Assembly: GCF_001724135.1 (NCBI RefSeq)
Contig: NZ_MEDS01000016.1
Location: 1 to 64,000 of the forward strand
Reading direction: 5' to 3'
Length of the DNA: 64,000 nucleotides
Source: Comamonas sp. SCN 65-56
Lineage (GTDB): Bacteria > Pseudomonadota > Gammaproteobacteria > Burkholderiales > Burkholderiaceae_C
Both the position numbers and the translations under genes were made by a program. This document shows, piece by piece, positions 37,047 through 45,120 of the stretch; the first letter of the stretch is position 1, and the number at the start of each line of letters is the position of its first letter. The notes below the pieces were generated by a model. That model did no database searches. It saw nothing but the letters and a program-made list of their open reading frames with translations, and was not told the DNA's origin.

Positions 37047-38701
37047 ACTGGACTACCCACGACGTATTCAATCAGGTCAGCGAACTGCGTGACTATGACT
37101 TGCTGGCGACCGACCCGGCGCTGTCGGAGGCGATCCGCCGCGATGGCGCCGAATGGGCCGTGCCGCAACTCTCGCACTACGCACGGCTCATGGGCCAGTC
37201 AGAGACCTATGAACTCGCCGCGATGGCCAACCGCCATACGCCCGAGCTGCACGGTTTTGACATGCGCGGGCGGCGCATCGACCAGGTGGAGTTCCACCCC
37301 GCATGGCACCAGCTGATGGCGATGTACCGCGGCGAGGGGTTGATTTCGCTCCCATTCAAGGAGCGCAAGGCGGGCCGCTGGACTGCGTGGGCGACTGGTT
37401 TCTATCTGCATGGCCAGATCGAGCAGGGCACCTTGTGCCCGGCGACGATGACGCAGGCCTGCATCCCGCTGCTGCAGCGTGAACCCCCGCTGTGGGCCCT
37501 GCTGGGCAGCAAGCTCTACAGCGACGCCTACGATCCGCGCGACCTGCCAGTGGCGCAGAAAGACAGCATCTGGATCGGCATGGGCATGACCGAGAAGCAG
37601 GGCGGCTCGGACGTGCGCGCCAACACCACCGTGGCCACGCCCGTCGCCGGTGGCGGGCGCGGCCAGGAATACCTGCTGCGCGGCCACAAGTGGTTCTTCT
37701 CGGCGCCGATGTGCGACGCGCACCTGGTGGTCGCGCGCGTCGGCGAGGGCGGGCCGTTTGCCTGCTTTTACGTGCCGCGCTGGCGCCCCGACGGCAGCAA
37801 GAACGCGGTCAACATCCAGCGCCTGAAAGACAAGGTCGGCAACCGCAGCAATTCCAGCAGCGAGGTGGAATTCCATGATGCCTGGGGCGTGCTCATGGGT
37901 GAGGAAGGCCACGGCATACGCACCATCATCGAGATGGCGACCTTCACGCGGCTGAACTGCGTGGTGGGCAGCAGTGCCATCCTGCGCCAGGCGCTGGTGC
38001 AGGCCATCGCCTATGCGCGAGAACGCCACGCCTTCGGCAAGGCATTGGCCGAGCAGCCGCTGATGCGCGCGGTGCTGGCCGACATGGCGCTGGAGAGCGA
38101 AGCCGCGCTGGTGCTGCTGATGCGCCTGGCCCGCGCCTACGAGCGCGACGACACCCCCGCCGAGCGCGCCTGGAAACGCATGATGACGCCCGCTGCCAAG
38201 TTCTGGGTCTGCAAGCGCGCCGTGGAGCTGACCGGCGAGACCATGGAGGTGCTGGGCGGCAACGGCTACATCCTGGACGGCATCGTCGGGCGCTTGTTCC
38301 TGGAGGCGCCGGTCAACTCGATCTGGGAAGGCTCGGGCAACGTGATGTGTCTGGACGTGCTGCGCGCGCTGGCGCGCGAACCCGAGGCGGCGCAGGCGCT
38401 GCTGGCCGAGCTCGCGCCCGTCGCGCTGCGCGAGCCGCTGCTCAAGGCATTGCTGCAATCGCTCACCGCGATGGTGACCACGGCGCCCGAAGCACTGGAA
38501 GCGCTGGGCCGCATCTTCGTGCAGCAGATGGTGCTGCTGGCTCAAGGCTGCCTGCTGCGCCAGCATGCGCCGGCGTGCGTGGCCGATGCCTTCATTGCGA
38601 CTCGGCTGGGAGCTGCGGGCCAGGGCGGGCGGGTCGCCGGCGCGATCGACGTGCGCGGCCTGGACGTGCCGGCCATTCTCGAGCGTGCGCTGCCGCGCTG
38701 A
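37043..38701 (+). CDS. aidB: AidB-like acyl-CoA dehydrogenase
   Basis: 552 residues. AidB features: an N-terminal domain (THDVFNQVSELRDYDLLATDPAL), GMTEKQGGSDVRANTT (flavin loop), RLKDKVGNRSNSSSEVEF, and EVLGGNGYILDG with a C-terminal ARxPEA helical domain. Escherichia coli AidB is part of the Ada alkylation response and binds DNA. This one is cotranscribed with an SBF permease, so a metabolic role is equally possible. The gene symbol denotes family only. Confidence 0.88.
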   Translation: MNWTTHDVFNQVSELRDYDLLATDPALSEAIRRDGAEWAVPQLSHYARLMGQSETYELAAMANRHTPELHGFDMRGRRIDQVEFHPAWHQLMAMYRGEGLISLPFKERKAGRWTAWATGFYLHGQIEQGTLCPATMTQACIPLLQREPPLWALLGSKLYSDAYDPRDLPVAQKDSIWIGMGMTEKQGGSDVRANTTVATPVAGGGRGQEYLLRGHKWFFSAPMCDAHLVVARVGEGGPFACFYVPRWRPDGSKNAVNIQRLKDKVGNRSNSSSEVEFHDAWGVLMGEEGHGIRTIIEMATFTRLNCVVGSSAILRQALVQAIAYARERHAFGKALAEQPLMRAVLADMALESEAALVLLMRLARAYERDDTPAERAWKRMMTPAAKFWVCKRAVELTGETMEVLGGNGYILDGIVGRLFLEAPVNSIWEGSGNVMCLDVLRALAREPEAAQALLAELAPVALREPLLKALLQSLTAMVTTAPEALEALGRIFVQQMVLLAQGCLLRQHAPACVADAFIATRLGAAGQGGRVAGAIDVRGLDVPAILERALPR

Positions 38702-38702
38702 A

Positions 38703-39425
38703 TCACGTGGGAATGCCCCGCAGCCATCGGGAATACAGCTGCGTCAGCAGGGTGTGCATGCGCGCCGTCCGCTCGGGCAGATCGCGCCGGGCGTCGGCCG
38801 GGTCGCAGACCGCCGGGTTGCCCAGTGCGAACTGACGCTCCAGCTGCTGGCCGTTGTGTTGCAGCGAGAGTTCCACCAGCTCGGGTGTCATTTCCAGGTG
38901 CGATTGCAGCAGCAGGTGGCGTTCGTGCAGGACGAAAGCCTGGTGCTCGCAGTGGCTGCTGCGGGCAATCTGCAACGCCCCGGGGGGCGGCGTGAAGGTA
39001 TCGCCATGCCACTGGAAGGTCTCCAGCGTCTGCCCGGCCCAGGCGCCCCACCAGTCGCGCGCCACCGCGCTATCCGCGGTCTGCAGTGCTTGCCAGCCGA
39101 TCTCCGGCCGAACATGGCTTGCCACGCTGCCGCCCAGCGCCAGCGCCACCAGCTGGCTGCCCAGGCAATGACCGGCGACGGGAATGCCCTGCGCATCGGC
39201 CGCGCGAATGAGCGCCAGCTCCTGGGGGATCCACGGGTAGTCGTCGTGCACGCTCATGTAACCGCCCATGAACACCAGCGCGCCGAAGGCGCCGGGATCG
39301 GTGGGCACGGCCTCGCCCGCCACGATGCGCACCAGCTGCACCGGGCGGCCCAGCGCCTGCAGTATGGGCACCACGGCGCCGGGCGCGCCGACGACGGTGT
39401 GCTGGAAAACCGCGATCGGCTTCAT
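38703..39425 (-). CDS. Class I glutamine amidotransferase, last gene of the arylamine-type operon
   Basis: 240 residues. Nucleophile elbow GHCLGSQ (C87), a preceding GGYMSVHDD oxyanion strand, and a FQWHGDTF catalytic His further on. Genes of this type (TdnT/AtdA2/DcaT) accompany gamma-glutamyl-anilide synthetases in aniline degradation, where they hydrolyse surplus gamma-glutamyl amide. Here it ends an operon that contains a GS-like ligase and a Rieske oxygenase, so the same role is proposed. The ATG at 39425 has a gggaggg site; another ATG at 39449 overlaps the upstream stop. Confidence 0.8.
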   Translation of the reverse strand: MKPIAVFQHTVVGAPGAVVPILQALGRPVQLVRIVAGEAVPTDPGAFGALVFMGGYMSVHDDYPWIPQELALIRAADAQGIPVAGHCLGSQLVALALGGSVASHVRPEIGWQALQTADSAVARDWWGAWAGQTLETFQWHGDTFTPPPGALQIARSSHCEHQAFVLHERHLLLQSHLEMTPELVELSLQHNGQQLERQFALGNPAVCDPADARRDLPERTARMHTLLTQLYSRWLRGIPT

Positions 39426-39445
39426 CGTGGCAAGGCCCTCCCCAC

Positions 39446-40624
39446 TCATTTGGCGGATTTGCCCGGGTCCTTCACCGCCTCATAGCGCGCGAATTCGACG
39501 TTCTGCAGCACACCGCCAACCTTCTCGACCTTGCGGATGTAGACGTTCTGGACGATGTCGCGCGTCTCGGGATCGATCTGCACCGGGCCGCGCGGGCTCA
39601 TCCACTTCATGCCCTTGACCGCTGCCATGAAGGCGGGGGCCGAGGCATCGCCCTTGGTCTTCTCCAGCGCCTGGTAAATCATCTGCACGCCGTCGTAACC
39701 CGCCACCGCCATGAAGTTGGGCCTGTCCTTGGGATAGGCCTTGGTGTAGGCGGCGACGAAGGCCTTGTTCTCGGGCGAGTCGTGGGCCTGTGAATAGTGG
39801 TAGGAGGTGATCATGCCCAGGGCGGCATCGCCCATCGCGGCCAGTTCCTCTTCGTCGGTCACGTCGCCGGTGGCAATCGCCTTGACGCCGGCCTGCTCCA
39901 GTCCGCGCTCCTTGATGCCCTTGGCCAGTGCCACGTTGTCCTCGCCGTTGGGAACGAAGAAGAAGGCCGCATCCGGCTTGGCGTCGAGCACGCGCTGCAG
40001 GAACGGCGAGTAGTCGGGCGTGTTGACGGGGGTGCGCACGCTGCCGACGATCTTGCCGCCCAGTTCCTGGAAGGTCTTCTGGAACTGCTTCTCGGCGTCG
40101 TGCCCCGGGCCGTAGTCCGTCACCATGGTGTAGGCCGACTTGATGCCGTTGTCCCAGGCCCAGCGCGCCATCGGCATGGCGTTTTGCGGCAGCGTCATCG
40201 ACACGCGGACGATGTTGGGCGATTTTTCGGTGATCGATGAGGTGGCCGCGTTCAGCACCACCATGGGCACGTTGCCCTGCGTCGCCACCGGCGCGGCGGC
40301 AAAGGCATTGGGCGTCAGCGAAAAGCCGGCGAGGATGTCGACCTTGTCATTGACCAGCAGTTCCTGCGCGTGGCGCTTGGCCACCGGCGGCGCGATGCCG
40401 GTATCGTCCTTGACGATCAGCTTGATCTTGCGTCCGGCGACCGTGTCGCCGTGCGACGCCATGTACAGATCGATGCCATGCTTGATCTGCTTGCCGTGTG
40501 CGGCGAACGAGCCCGACATCGGCAGGATCACGCCTATCGTCAGGTCCTTGGTCTGCGCGCTGGCCAGGCTCGCTGCCCCGGCAATCAGCAGGGCAGTGGC
40601 GGCGCGTCTCGTGAAATGCTGCAT
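39446..40624 (-). CDS. ABC transporter substrate-binding protein, branched-chain amino acid type
   Basis: 392 residues with a signal peptide (RRAATALLIAGAASLASA) and a periplasmic binding fold type I (LivJ-like): TIGVILPMSGSFAAHGKQIKHGIDLY, LVNDKVDILAGFSL, SGx-type hinge. No ABC permease or ATPase genes accompany it here, so it must borrow a transporter from elsewhere or act as a high-affinity scavenger. It sits within the operon and presumably binds the aromatic amine or a related acid. Confidence 0.9.
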   Translation of the reverse strand: MQHFTRRAATALLIAGAASLASAQTKDLTIGVILPMSGSFAAHGKQIKHGIDLYMASHGDTVAGRKIKLIVKDDTGIAPPVAKRHAQELLVNDKVDILAGFSLTPNAFAAAPVATQGNVPMVVLNAATSSITEKSPNIVRVSMTLPQNAMPMARWAWDNGIKSAYTMVTDYGPGHDAEKQFQKTFQELGGKIVGSVRTPVNTPDYSPFLQRVLDAKPDAAFFFVPNGEDNVALAKGIKERGLEQAGVKAIATGDVTDEEELAAMGDAALGMITSYHYSQAHDSPENKAFVAAYTKAYPKDRPNFMAVAGYDGVQMIYQALEKTKGDASAPAFMAAVKGMKWMSPRGPVQIDPETRDIVQNVYIRKVEKVGGVLQNVEFARYEAVKDPGKSAK

Positions 40625-40684
40625 GGTGTCTCCTTGTTGGAATGTGCAGGTTGGGAAAGGGGATGTCCGGGTGCCTGGCTGCGC

Positions 40685-41209
40685 TCATTGCCCCTGCGCC
40701 AATGCATTGGGCATGACATGGCCGCAACCCTTGCAGGTACGGTGCTCTTCACTATCAAAAAAGTTGCGATAGGCCTGGCTGACCGGGTCTTTGCCGTAGT
40801 CCGACACATTGAAGACCTCGGTGTGCAGCAGATGGTCGCACCGCGGGCAGTACCACTGAAACTGGTCGTCCTCGCCGGGGCGGCGGGCACGCTCTTGAAT
40901 CAGCGCATAAGCATCAGGCGCAAAACGCGGTGAATGCGGGATGCCCGCCGGGGTGTGGATGGCCGCCCCTTCGGGAATCACCGCTACCTCTTCCTTGCCC
41001 TCGGGCGTGCGGTAATGCAACCGCATCTCGCCCTTGAGCATGATCATCATCTCGTCGCTCGGGTTGATGTGGAACTCGCTGCGGTAGGGTCTGCCGCGTG
41101 CCACGAACACCAGTGATTCGGGCTGTTGCCACAGCACGCTGACGTAGGCGCCGGTTTTTTCCAGCATCTGCATGCGTTCTTGCATGCGCACGATCGGCAT
41201 TTGGTACAT
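40685..41209 (-). CDS. 3-Hydroxyanthranilate 3,4-dioxygenase-like extradiol dioxygenase
   Basis: 174 residues, the length of bacterial 3-hydroxyanthranilate dioxygenase (NbaC/HaaO). The cupin metal ligands are in place: H47 and E53 (FHINPSDEMM) and H92 (GIPHSPR). The C-terminal rubredoxin-like second iron site is present as two CxxC pairs (CPRCD, CKGCG). The family opens 3-hydroxyanthranilate, or similar 2-aminophenols, to an aminomuconate semialdehyde. Next to RidA-type and carboxymuconolactone-decarboxylase-like genes, it suggests an aminophenol-type ring cleavage. Confidence 0.88.
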   Translation of the reverse strand: MYQMPIVRMQERMQMLEKTGAYVSVLWQQPESLVFVARGRPYRSEFHINPSDEMMIMLKGEMRLHYRTPEGKEEVAVIPEGAAIHTPAGIPHSPRFAPDAYALIQERARRPGEDDQFQWYCPRCDHLLHTEVFNVSDYGKDPVSQAYRNFFDSEEHRTCKGCGHVMPNALAQGQ

Positions 41210-41221
41210 GGTGCGGCTCCT

Positions 41222-41626
41222 TCAGCCCAGATAGGCCACGCAATCGATTTCCACCCGCACGCCCTTGCGGTGCGGCGTGCCGCCGGTGCAGGTGCGGGTG
41301 ACTTTTTCGCCGTCCATGAAGTCCCGGAACGCTTCGTTGAAAGCCGGGAAATCGGCGGTATCGCGCAAACAGACCCGCATGTTGACCACCTGTGCCAGGC
41401 TGGCGCCACCGGCTTCGAGGATGGCCCGGAGGTTGCTCAAGGTCTGGCGCGTCTGCTCGGCGATGCCGCCCTCAATCACCTCGCGCGTCGCCGGATCGAG
41501 CGGCCCTTGCCCCGACACGTAGAGCATGTCGCCGGCGCGGATCGCCTGCGCCAGCGGGGAGGGCTTGCTGTGGTCGGTAAAACCGGTGACCGGTGCCTGG
41601 CTGCTGTGCACAAGAATTTTGGGCAT
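41222..41626 (-). CDS. RidA family deaminase (2-aminomuconate-deaminase-like)
   Basis: 134 residues with the RidA/YjgF fold: LAQAIRAGDMLYVSGQGPLDP, TRQTLSNLRAILEAGGASLAQVVNMRVCL, and the active-site Arg plus Cys/Glu region VRVEIDCVAYLG. Members beside 3-hydroxyanthranilate dioxygenases (NbaF, AmnE) act as 2-aminomuconate deaminases. It lies 12 bases upstream of the dioxygenase gene and is probably translationally coupled. Confidence 0.85.
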   Translation of the reverse strand: MPKILVHSSQAPVTGFTDHSKPSPLAQAIRAGDMLYVSGQGPLDPATREVIEGGIAEQTRQTLSNLRAILEAGGASLAQVVNMRVCLRDTADFPAFNEAFRDFMDGEKVTRTCTGGTPHRKGVRVEIDCVAYLG

Positions 41627-41664
41627 GGGAGGTCTTTCAAAAAATGATGCGCCGGGCTTGCGCA

Positions 41665-42094
41665 TCACGCAGCGCTGTCCGGGCCGCTGCCCGCAGACTT
41701 GTCTGCCGCCGTTTGTTCGCGGTGCGCGATATGGGCCAGGATTTCCGCGCCGCGGTTGGCCGCCGACAGGCCGCGAAACAGAAAACACAAATTGATCGTG
41801 TCCTGCAATTCGTGCCAGCTCGCTCCGGCGCGCCGCGCTGCGATGGCGTGCAGGATGGCGGCGTCGCTGCCATCCATCAGCAGCATGCCGAACAGCATGA
41901 GCTGCGCCGTTTTCACGTCGAAGCTCTTGGGGTACATGCCCGCCGGTGACGGCCAGGCGCGCCTCGATGCGCGGCGGCACGAAGCCCAGCAATTCTTCGT
42001 AGATGCGCCCGCGTTCTTCGGCGCTGTGCAGCGGGTCGGCGTATTCGCCGATGCGCTGGCGTACGGATTCGGTGTGGATTCGGGCGGGAATCAT
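41665..42094 (-). pseudogene. Carboxymuconolactone-decarboxylase-like gene with a +1 frameshift
   Basis: The N-terminal part (MIPARIHTESVRQRIGEYAD... EARLAVTG) is in one frame and the rest (MYPKSFDVKTAQLMLFGMLLMDGSDAAIL... LCFLFRGLSAANRG) is in the next. The break is at the ggcgggc tract near 41937-41945, where loss of one base would join them into a normal 142-residue protein. The product would be an AhpD/CMD-type fold without an obvious CxxC. It is either a recent pseudogene, a sequencing error in a G/C run, or a programmed shift. A separate ATG at 41937 could express the C-terminal 90 residues. Confidence 0.75.
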
Positions 42095-42149
42095 GGGCGG
42101 AACGCTTTCATGCGGAGTCGGGTCGCTGGGCCCGGGTGGAGGCAGGGCA

Positions 42150-43592
42150 TCAGAACATGTCGAAATATTCGCGTTGCTCCCACTCCGACACTTCGAGGTT
42201 GAAGCGCGCAATCTCGGCTTCCTTGATGTGGCAGTAGTAGTCGACAAAGCCCTGGCCGAGCTTTTCGCACAGCCAGGTATCCTGACGCAGCGCAGCCAAG
42301 GCCTGCTCCAGCGTGCGCGGCAGGCGCGGCGCCGGGGTTTCGTAGGGCGCATCCGCCGAAGGACCCGGGTCCATCTGCCCGGCTATGCCGTGCAGGCCGG
42401 CAAACAGCTGGGATGCCAGGTACAGATAGGGGTTGGCCGTCGGTTCGCCGATGCGGTTTTCAATGCGTGAGGCTGCGTCGCCCGGCGCACCGAGCACGCG
42501 CAGCATGGCGCCGCGGTTGTCCTCGGCCCAGATGGCGCGGTCCGGTGCCAGCGACAGCGGGCGGTAGCGGCGGTAGCCGTTGAGCGTCGGGCTGGCCAGC
42601 GCGGCCGAGCCGCAGGCATGCGCCTGCAGGCCGGCAAGGTAGTGCATGCCCATCGGGCTCAGGGGAGCTCCCCCTTCCTGTGTCGGTATGAAGGCATTGG
42701 CACCGTCCGCCATCCGGCACAGTGACTGGTGCAAATGCCAGCCACTGGACATGACGTTGGGGATGCGCGGTCGGCACATGAAGGTGGCGTGGTAGCCGTG
42801 GCGGCGGCAGATCTGCTTGATCGCGCTGCGCAGCAGCACCATGGTGTCGGCCGGCGCAAGCCCCGCGGTCGGGCCGAACACCAGCTCGAACTGGCTCGGG
42901 CCGAACTCGATTTCCAGCGATTGCAGCGGCAGCCCCAGCGCCAGCAACTCGCGGCGCAGCAATTCCATCAGCGCTTCGACGCTGTCGTAGCGCAACTCCG
43001 TCAGGTACTGATGGCCATGCGTGAGCAGCGATACCCTGGGCGGCACGCCGGGCTGGCCGGAATCGCCCAGCTGCATGGCGGCCTCATCCAGCTTGAAGGC
43101 ATGGAACTCCACTTCCAGCCCGGCAACGAAGGACAGCTGCTGCGTGGCCAGCTCGGCCACTGCGCGCCGCAGAATGCGCCGGGTGTCGAACGGACAGGGC
43201 TGGCCATCTTTCATGTACGCGTCGCACAGCACCCAGGCAGTGCGCTGCGCCCAGGGCAGGGTACGCAAGGTGCCGGGGTCGGCGACGATGACGAAATCCG
43301 CCCCGCCTTGCAGCCCCGGCACCGAGAACCCGCCGCCGGTGGCAAACACCGGAAACACCGACCGGTGCGAGGTGTCCTTGGCCAGCAGGGTGGTGGTGAG
43401 GTTCACCCCGCGGCGCAGCGCCGAACGCCCGGCGTCGGCCACCAGGGTCTTGCCGCGCAGCACGCCATGCTGGTCGGCCCAGGAAAAGCGCACCACATCC
43501 CATTCGCCGGCTTCCAGGCGGGCGATGAAATCCTGCGCCTGTGCCTGCTGCGTGTCGTTCCACAAGCCGTGGCGCGTGACGAAATCGTCCAT
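42150..43592 (-). CDS. Glutamine-synthetase-like ligase (gamma-glutamyl-amine / glutamylanilide synthetase type)
   Basis: 480 residues. GS beta-grasp N-terminal domain (WDVVRFSWADQHGVLRGKTLV) and catalytic barrel with GLEVEFHAFK (metal Glu), 'LEIEFGPSQFELVFGPTAGL', FMCRPRIPNVMSSGWHLHQSL (GSGxHxHxS equivalent) and SRIENRIGEPTANPYLYLA. It is not a housekeeping GlnA: the adenylylation loop is absent and the N-terminal motifs match GS-like proteins that glutamylate amines. Lying 14 bases after a Rieske oxygenase, it probably activates the aromatic amine as a gamma-glutamyl amide before dioxygenation, as AtdA1/TdnQ do for aniline. Confidence 0.8.
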   Translation of the reverse strand: MDDFVTRHGLWNDTQQAQAQDFIARLEAGEWDVVRFSWADQHGVLRGKTLVADAGRSALRRGVNLTTTLLAKDTSHRSVFPVFATGGGFSVPGLQGGADFVIVADPGTLRTLPWAQRTAWVLCDAYMKDGQPCPFDTRRILRRAVAELATQQLSFVAGLEVEFHAFKLDEAAMQLGDSGQPGVPPRVSLLTHGHQYLTELRYDSVEALMELLRRELLALGLPLQSLEIEFGPSQFELVFGPTAGLAPADTMVLLRSAIKQICRRHGYHATFMCRPRIPNVMSSGWHLHQSLCRMADGANAFIPTQEGGAPLSPMGMHYLAGLQAHACGSAALASPTLNGYRRYRPLSLAPDRAIWAEDNRGAMLRVLGAPGDAASRIENRIGEPTANPYLYLASQLFAGLHGIAGQMDPGPSADAPYETPAPRLPRTLEQALAALRQDTWLCEKLGQGFVDYYCHIKEAEIARFNLEVSEWEQREYFDMF

Positions 43593-43606
43593 CACCGCTG
43601 CGCGCC

Positions 43607-44929
43607 TCAATCGCCCAGCCGGGCCGCTGCCCAGTCGCACTGCTGGCGGCGTGCGCGGTCGGCGCTGTGGCAGAACTGCATCGCGGCATCGGCCGTGGTC
43701 ACGCCATCGACCGCCGGCGGACCGCTCAAGCGGCCGCCCTGGCCGGCGGCGGGCCGTGCCGGCAGCGGCTGGCCGGTCTGCACGGTGTCGATGGCATCAA
43801 TCAGCATGCGCCGGTAGGCGGCGATCGCCTTGTCGGTGGTGCCCAGGTGCTCGCGTGTGCGGTCCTGGATGCTGCCCATGGACTCGCAGGCCCATTGGTC
43901 GTGCACGTTGATGTCCATGCCCATGCCGGTGTACGTTTGATCGCGCTGCTCGTCGATGTCGTAGCCGTAGTGGTTGCGCTTGTTCTTGCGCGAGTTGTAC
44001 AGCGGCAACTCTATGGTCTTGAGGCGCTGCTCGCGCATCTGCTCCTTGTCCACGGGCTGTGAGAAGCTGGTGAAGATCGAGTACCAGTAGCTGTGGTGGT
44101 CGTCCACCGGCACATGCCACTGGGTGATGGTCATCTCCGGCCCCATCGGGATCACGAAGGCATTGGGAAAGGCGACGTTGGTGATGCGCACATGGGTCTG
44201 CTCGGGCGAGAGCTGGCGCAGCGTCGTCAGGCGCAGGCCGTAGTCGGTGGCATCGACGTTGATCTCCGGGCGCTCGTATTCGCGCAGCACCTTGGCGATC
44301 GGCAGGTCGGTGCCCAGGGAGGCGCCGCGAAACTGTTTGCCAAAGCTCTCCGACACGTCTTCATCTTCGAAGAATCGATGCAAGAACGAGGCATGCGCCG
44401 GGTCCATGCCGACCTCCAGCGCCTGCAGCCAGTTGCATTCCCACAGGCCCTTGAACGCGAAGGTGTGGCTGCCTGGCGCGACGAAGCAATCGAAATCGGC
44501 GAACGCCGGCGGTTCGCCCTGGCCCAGATAGGCAAAGATGATGCCGCTCTTCTCCACCACCGGGTAGGCGCCCTGGTGGATGCGCGAGCACAGCTTGCTG
44601 CCTTCGGGCTCGGCCGGGGTTTGCATGCAGCAGCCGTTCACGTCAAACAGCCAGCCATGCAGCAGGCAGCGCAGGCCGCCATCCTCGATGCGGCCATAGG
44701 CCAGGTCGGCGCCGCGATGCGGGCAGTCGCGGTCCAGCAGGCCCAGCCGCCCCTGTTCATCCCGAAACAGCACCAGGTGCTGCCCCATGATCTCGACCGG
44801 CTTCAGCGGACGCGGCCCGTCGAGTTCCTCGGCCAGTGCCACCGGTTGCCAGTACTGGCGCAGCAGGCTGCCGGCAGCGGTGCCGGGGTTGGTGCGGGTC
44901 ATCAATTCGTTGTGTTCAGCGCTGGCCAT
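43607..44929 (-). CDS. Rieske non-heme iron aromatic ring-hydroxylating oxygenase, alpha subunit (phthalate-dioxygenase type)
   Basis: 440 residues. Rieske 2Fe-2S ligands CPHRGADL and CLLHGW (CxH-x17-CxxH). Catalytic mononuclear iron: MDPAHASFLHRFF (D-x2-H-x4-H). A long C-terminal domain follows, including YGYDIDEQRDQTYTGMGM. It matches the homo-oligomeric phthalate-4,5-dioxygenase-like group that takes electrons from a PDR-type reductase; the only such reductase here is at 54959. It is the first gene of the operon and faces the GntR gene across a 191-base promoter region with two palindromic operators. Confidence 0.92.
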   Translation of the reverse strand: MASAEHNELMTRTNPGTAAGSLLRQYWQPVALAEELDGPRPLKPVEIMGQHLVLFRDEQGRLGLLDRDCPHRGADLAYGRIEDGGLRCLLHGWLFDVNGCCMQTPAEPEGSKLCSRIHQGAYPVVEKSGIIFAYLGQGEPPAFADFDCFVAPGSHTFAFKGLWECNWLQALEVGMDPAHASFLHRFFEDEDVSESFGKQFRGASLGTDLPIAKVLREYERPEINVDATDYGLRLTTLRQLSPEQTHVRITNVAFPNAFVIPMGPEMTITQWHVPVDDHHSYWYSIFTSFSQPVDKEQMREQRLKTIELPLYNSRKNKRNHYGYDIDEQRDQTYTGMGMDINVHDQWACESMGSIQDRTREHLGTTDKAIAAYRRMLIDAIDTVQTGQPLPARPAAGQGGRLSGPPAVDGVTTADAAMQFCHSADRARRQQCDWAAARLGD

Positions 44930-44959
44930 GGGTTTCCGTTCCAAAAAATGCTGCATACC

Positions 44960-44971
44960 ATTGCATGCAAT
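44960..44971. promoter_or_regulatory. GntR operator, palindrome 1
   Basis: Perfect 12-base palindrome ATTGCATGCAAT, 31 bases upstream of the Rieske oxygenase start. It is repeated exactly at 45102-45113. FCD-type GntR regulators bind such short palindromes near their own promoter and that of the divergent target operon. Confidence 0.75.
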
Positions 44972-45101
44972 GACGGCTATTTTCAGGCTTGGCGGTTTTT
45001 TGTCAATTCTTGCGATGTGGGTATTTTCCCTAAGAAATTGGGCGTGCGGCTGTGGCTGGGTTATGCGAGAATCGGATGCCGCATCGGCGTGATCGATGGT
45101 T

Positions 45102-45113
45102 ATTGCATGCAAT
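45102..45113. promoter_or_regulatory. GntR operator, palindrome 2
   Basis: Second perfect copy of ATTGCATGCAAT, ending 7 bases before the GntR start codon, centred 142 bases from copy 1. Its position over the ribosome-binding area suggests autorepression. Confidence 0.75.
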
Positions 45114-45120
45114 AGAGCCC

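Noticed and set aside
41937-41960. Treating the two halves of the CMD-like gene as two separate genes
   Set aside because: Neither half alone covers the fold, and the second half's apparent start lies exactly at the frame break, so one frameshifted gene is the simpler reading.
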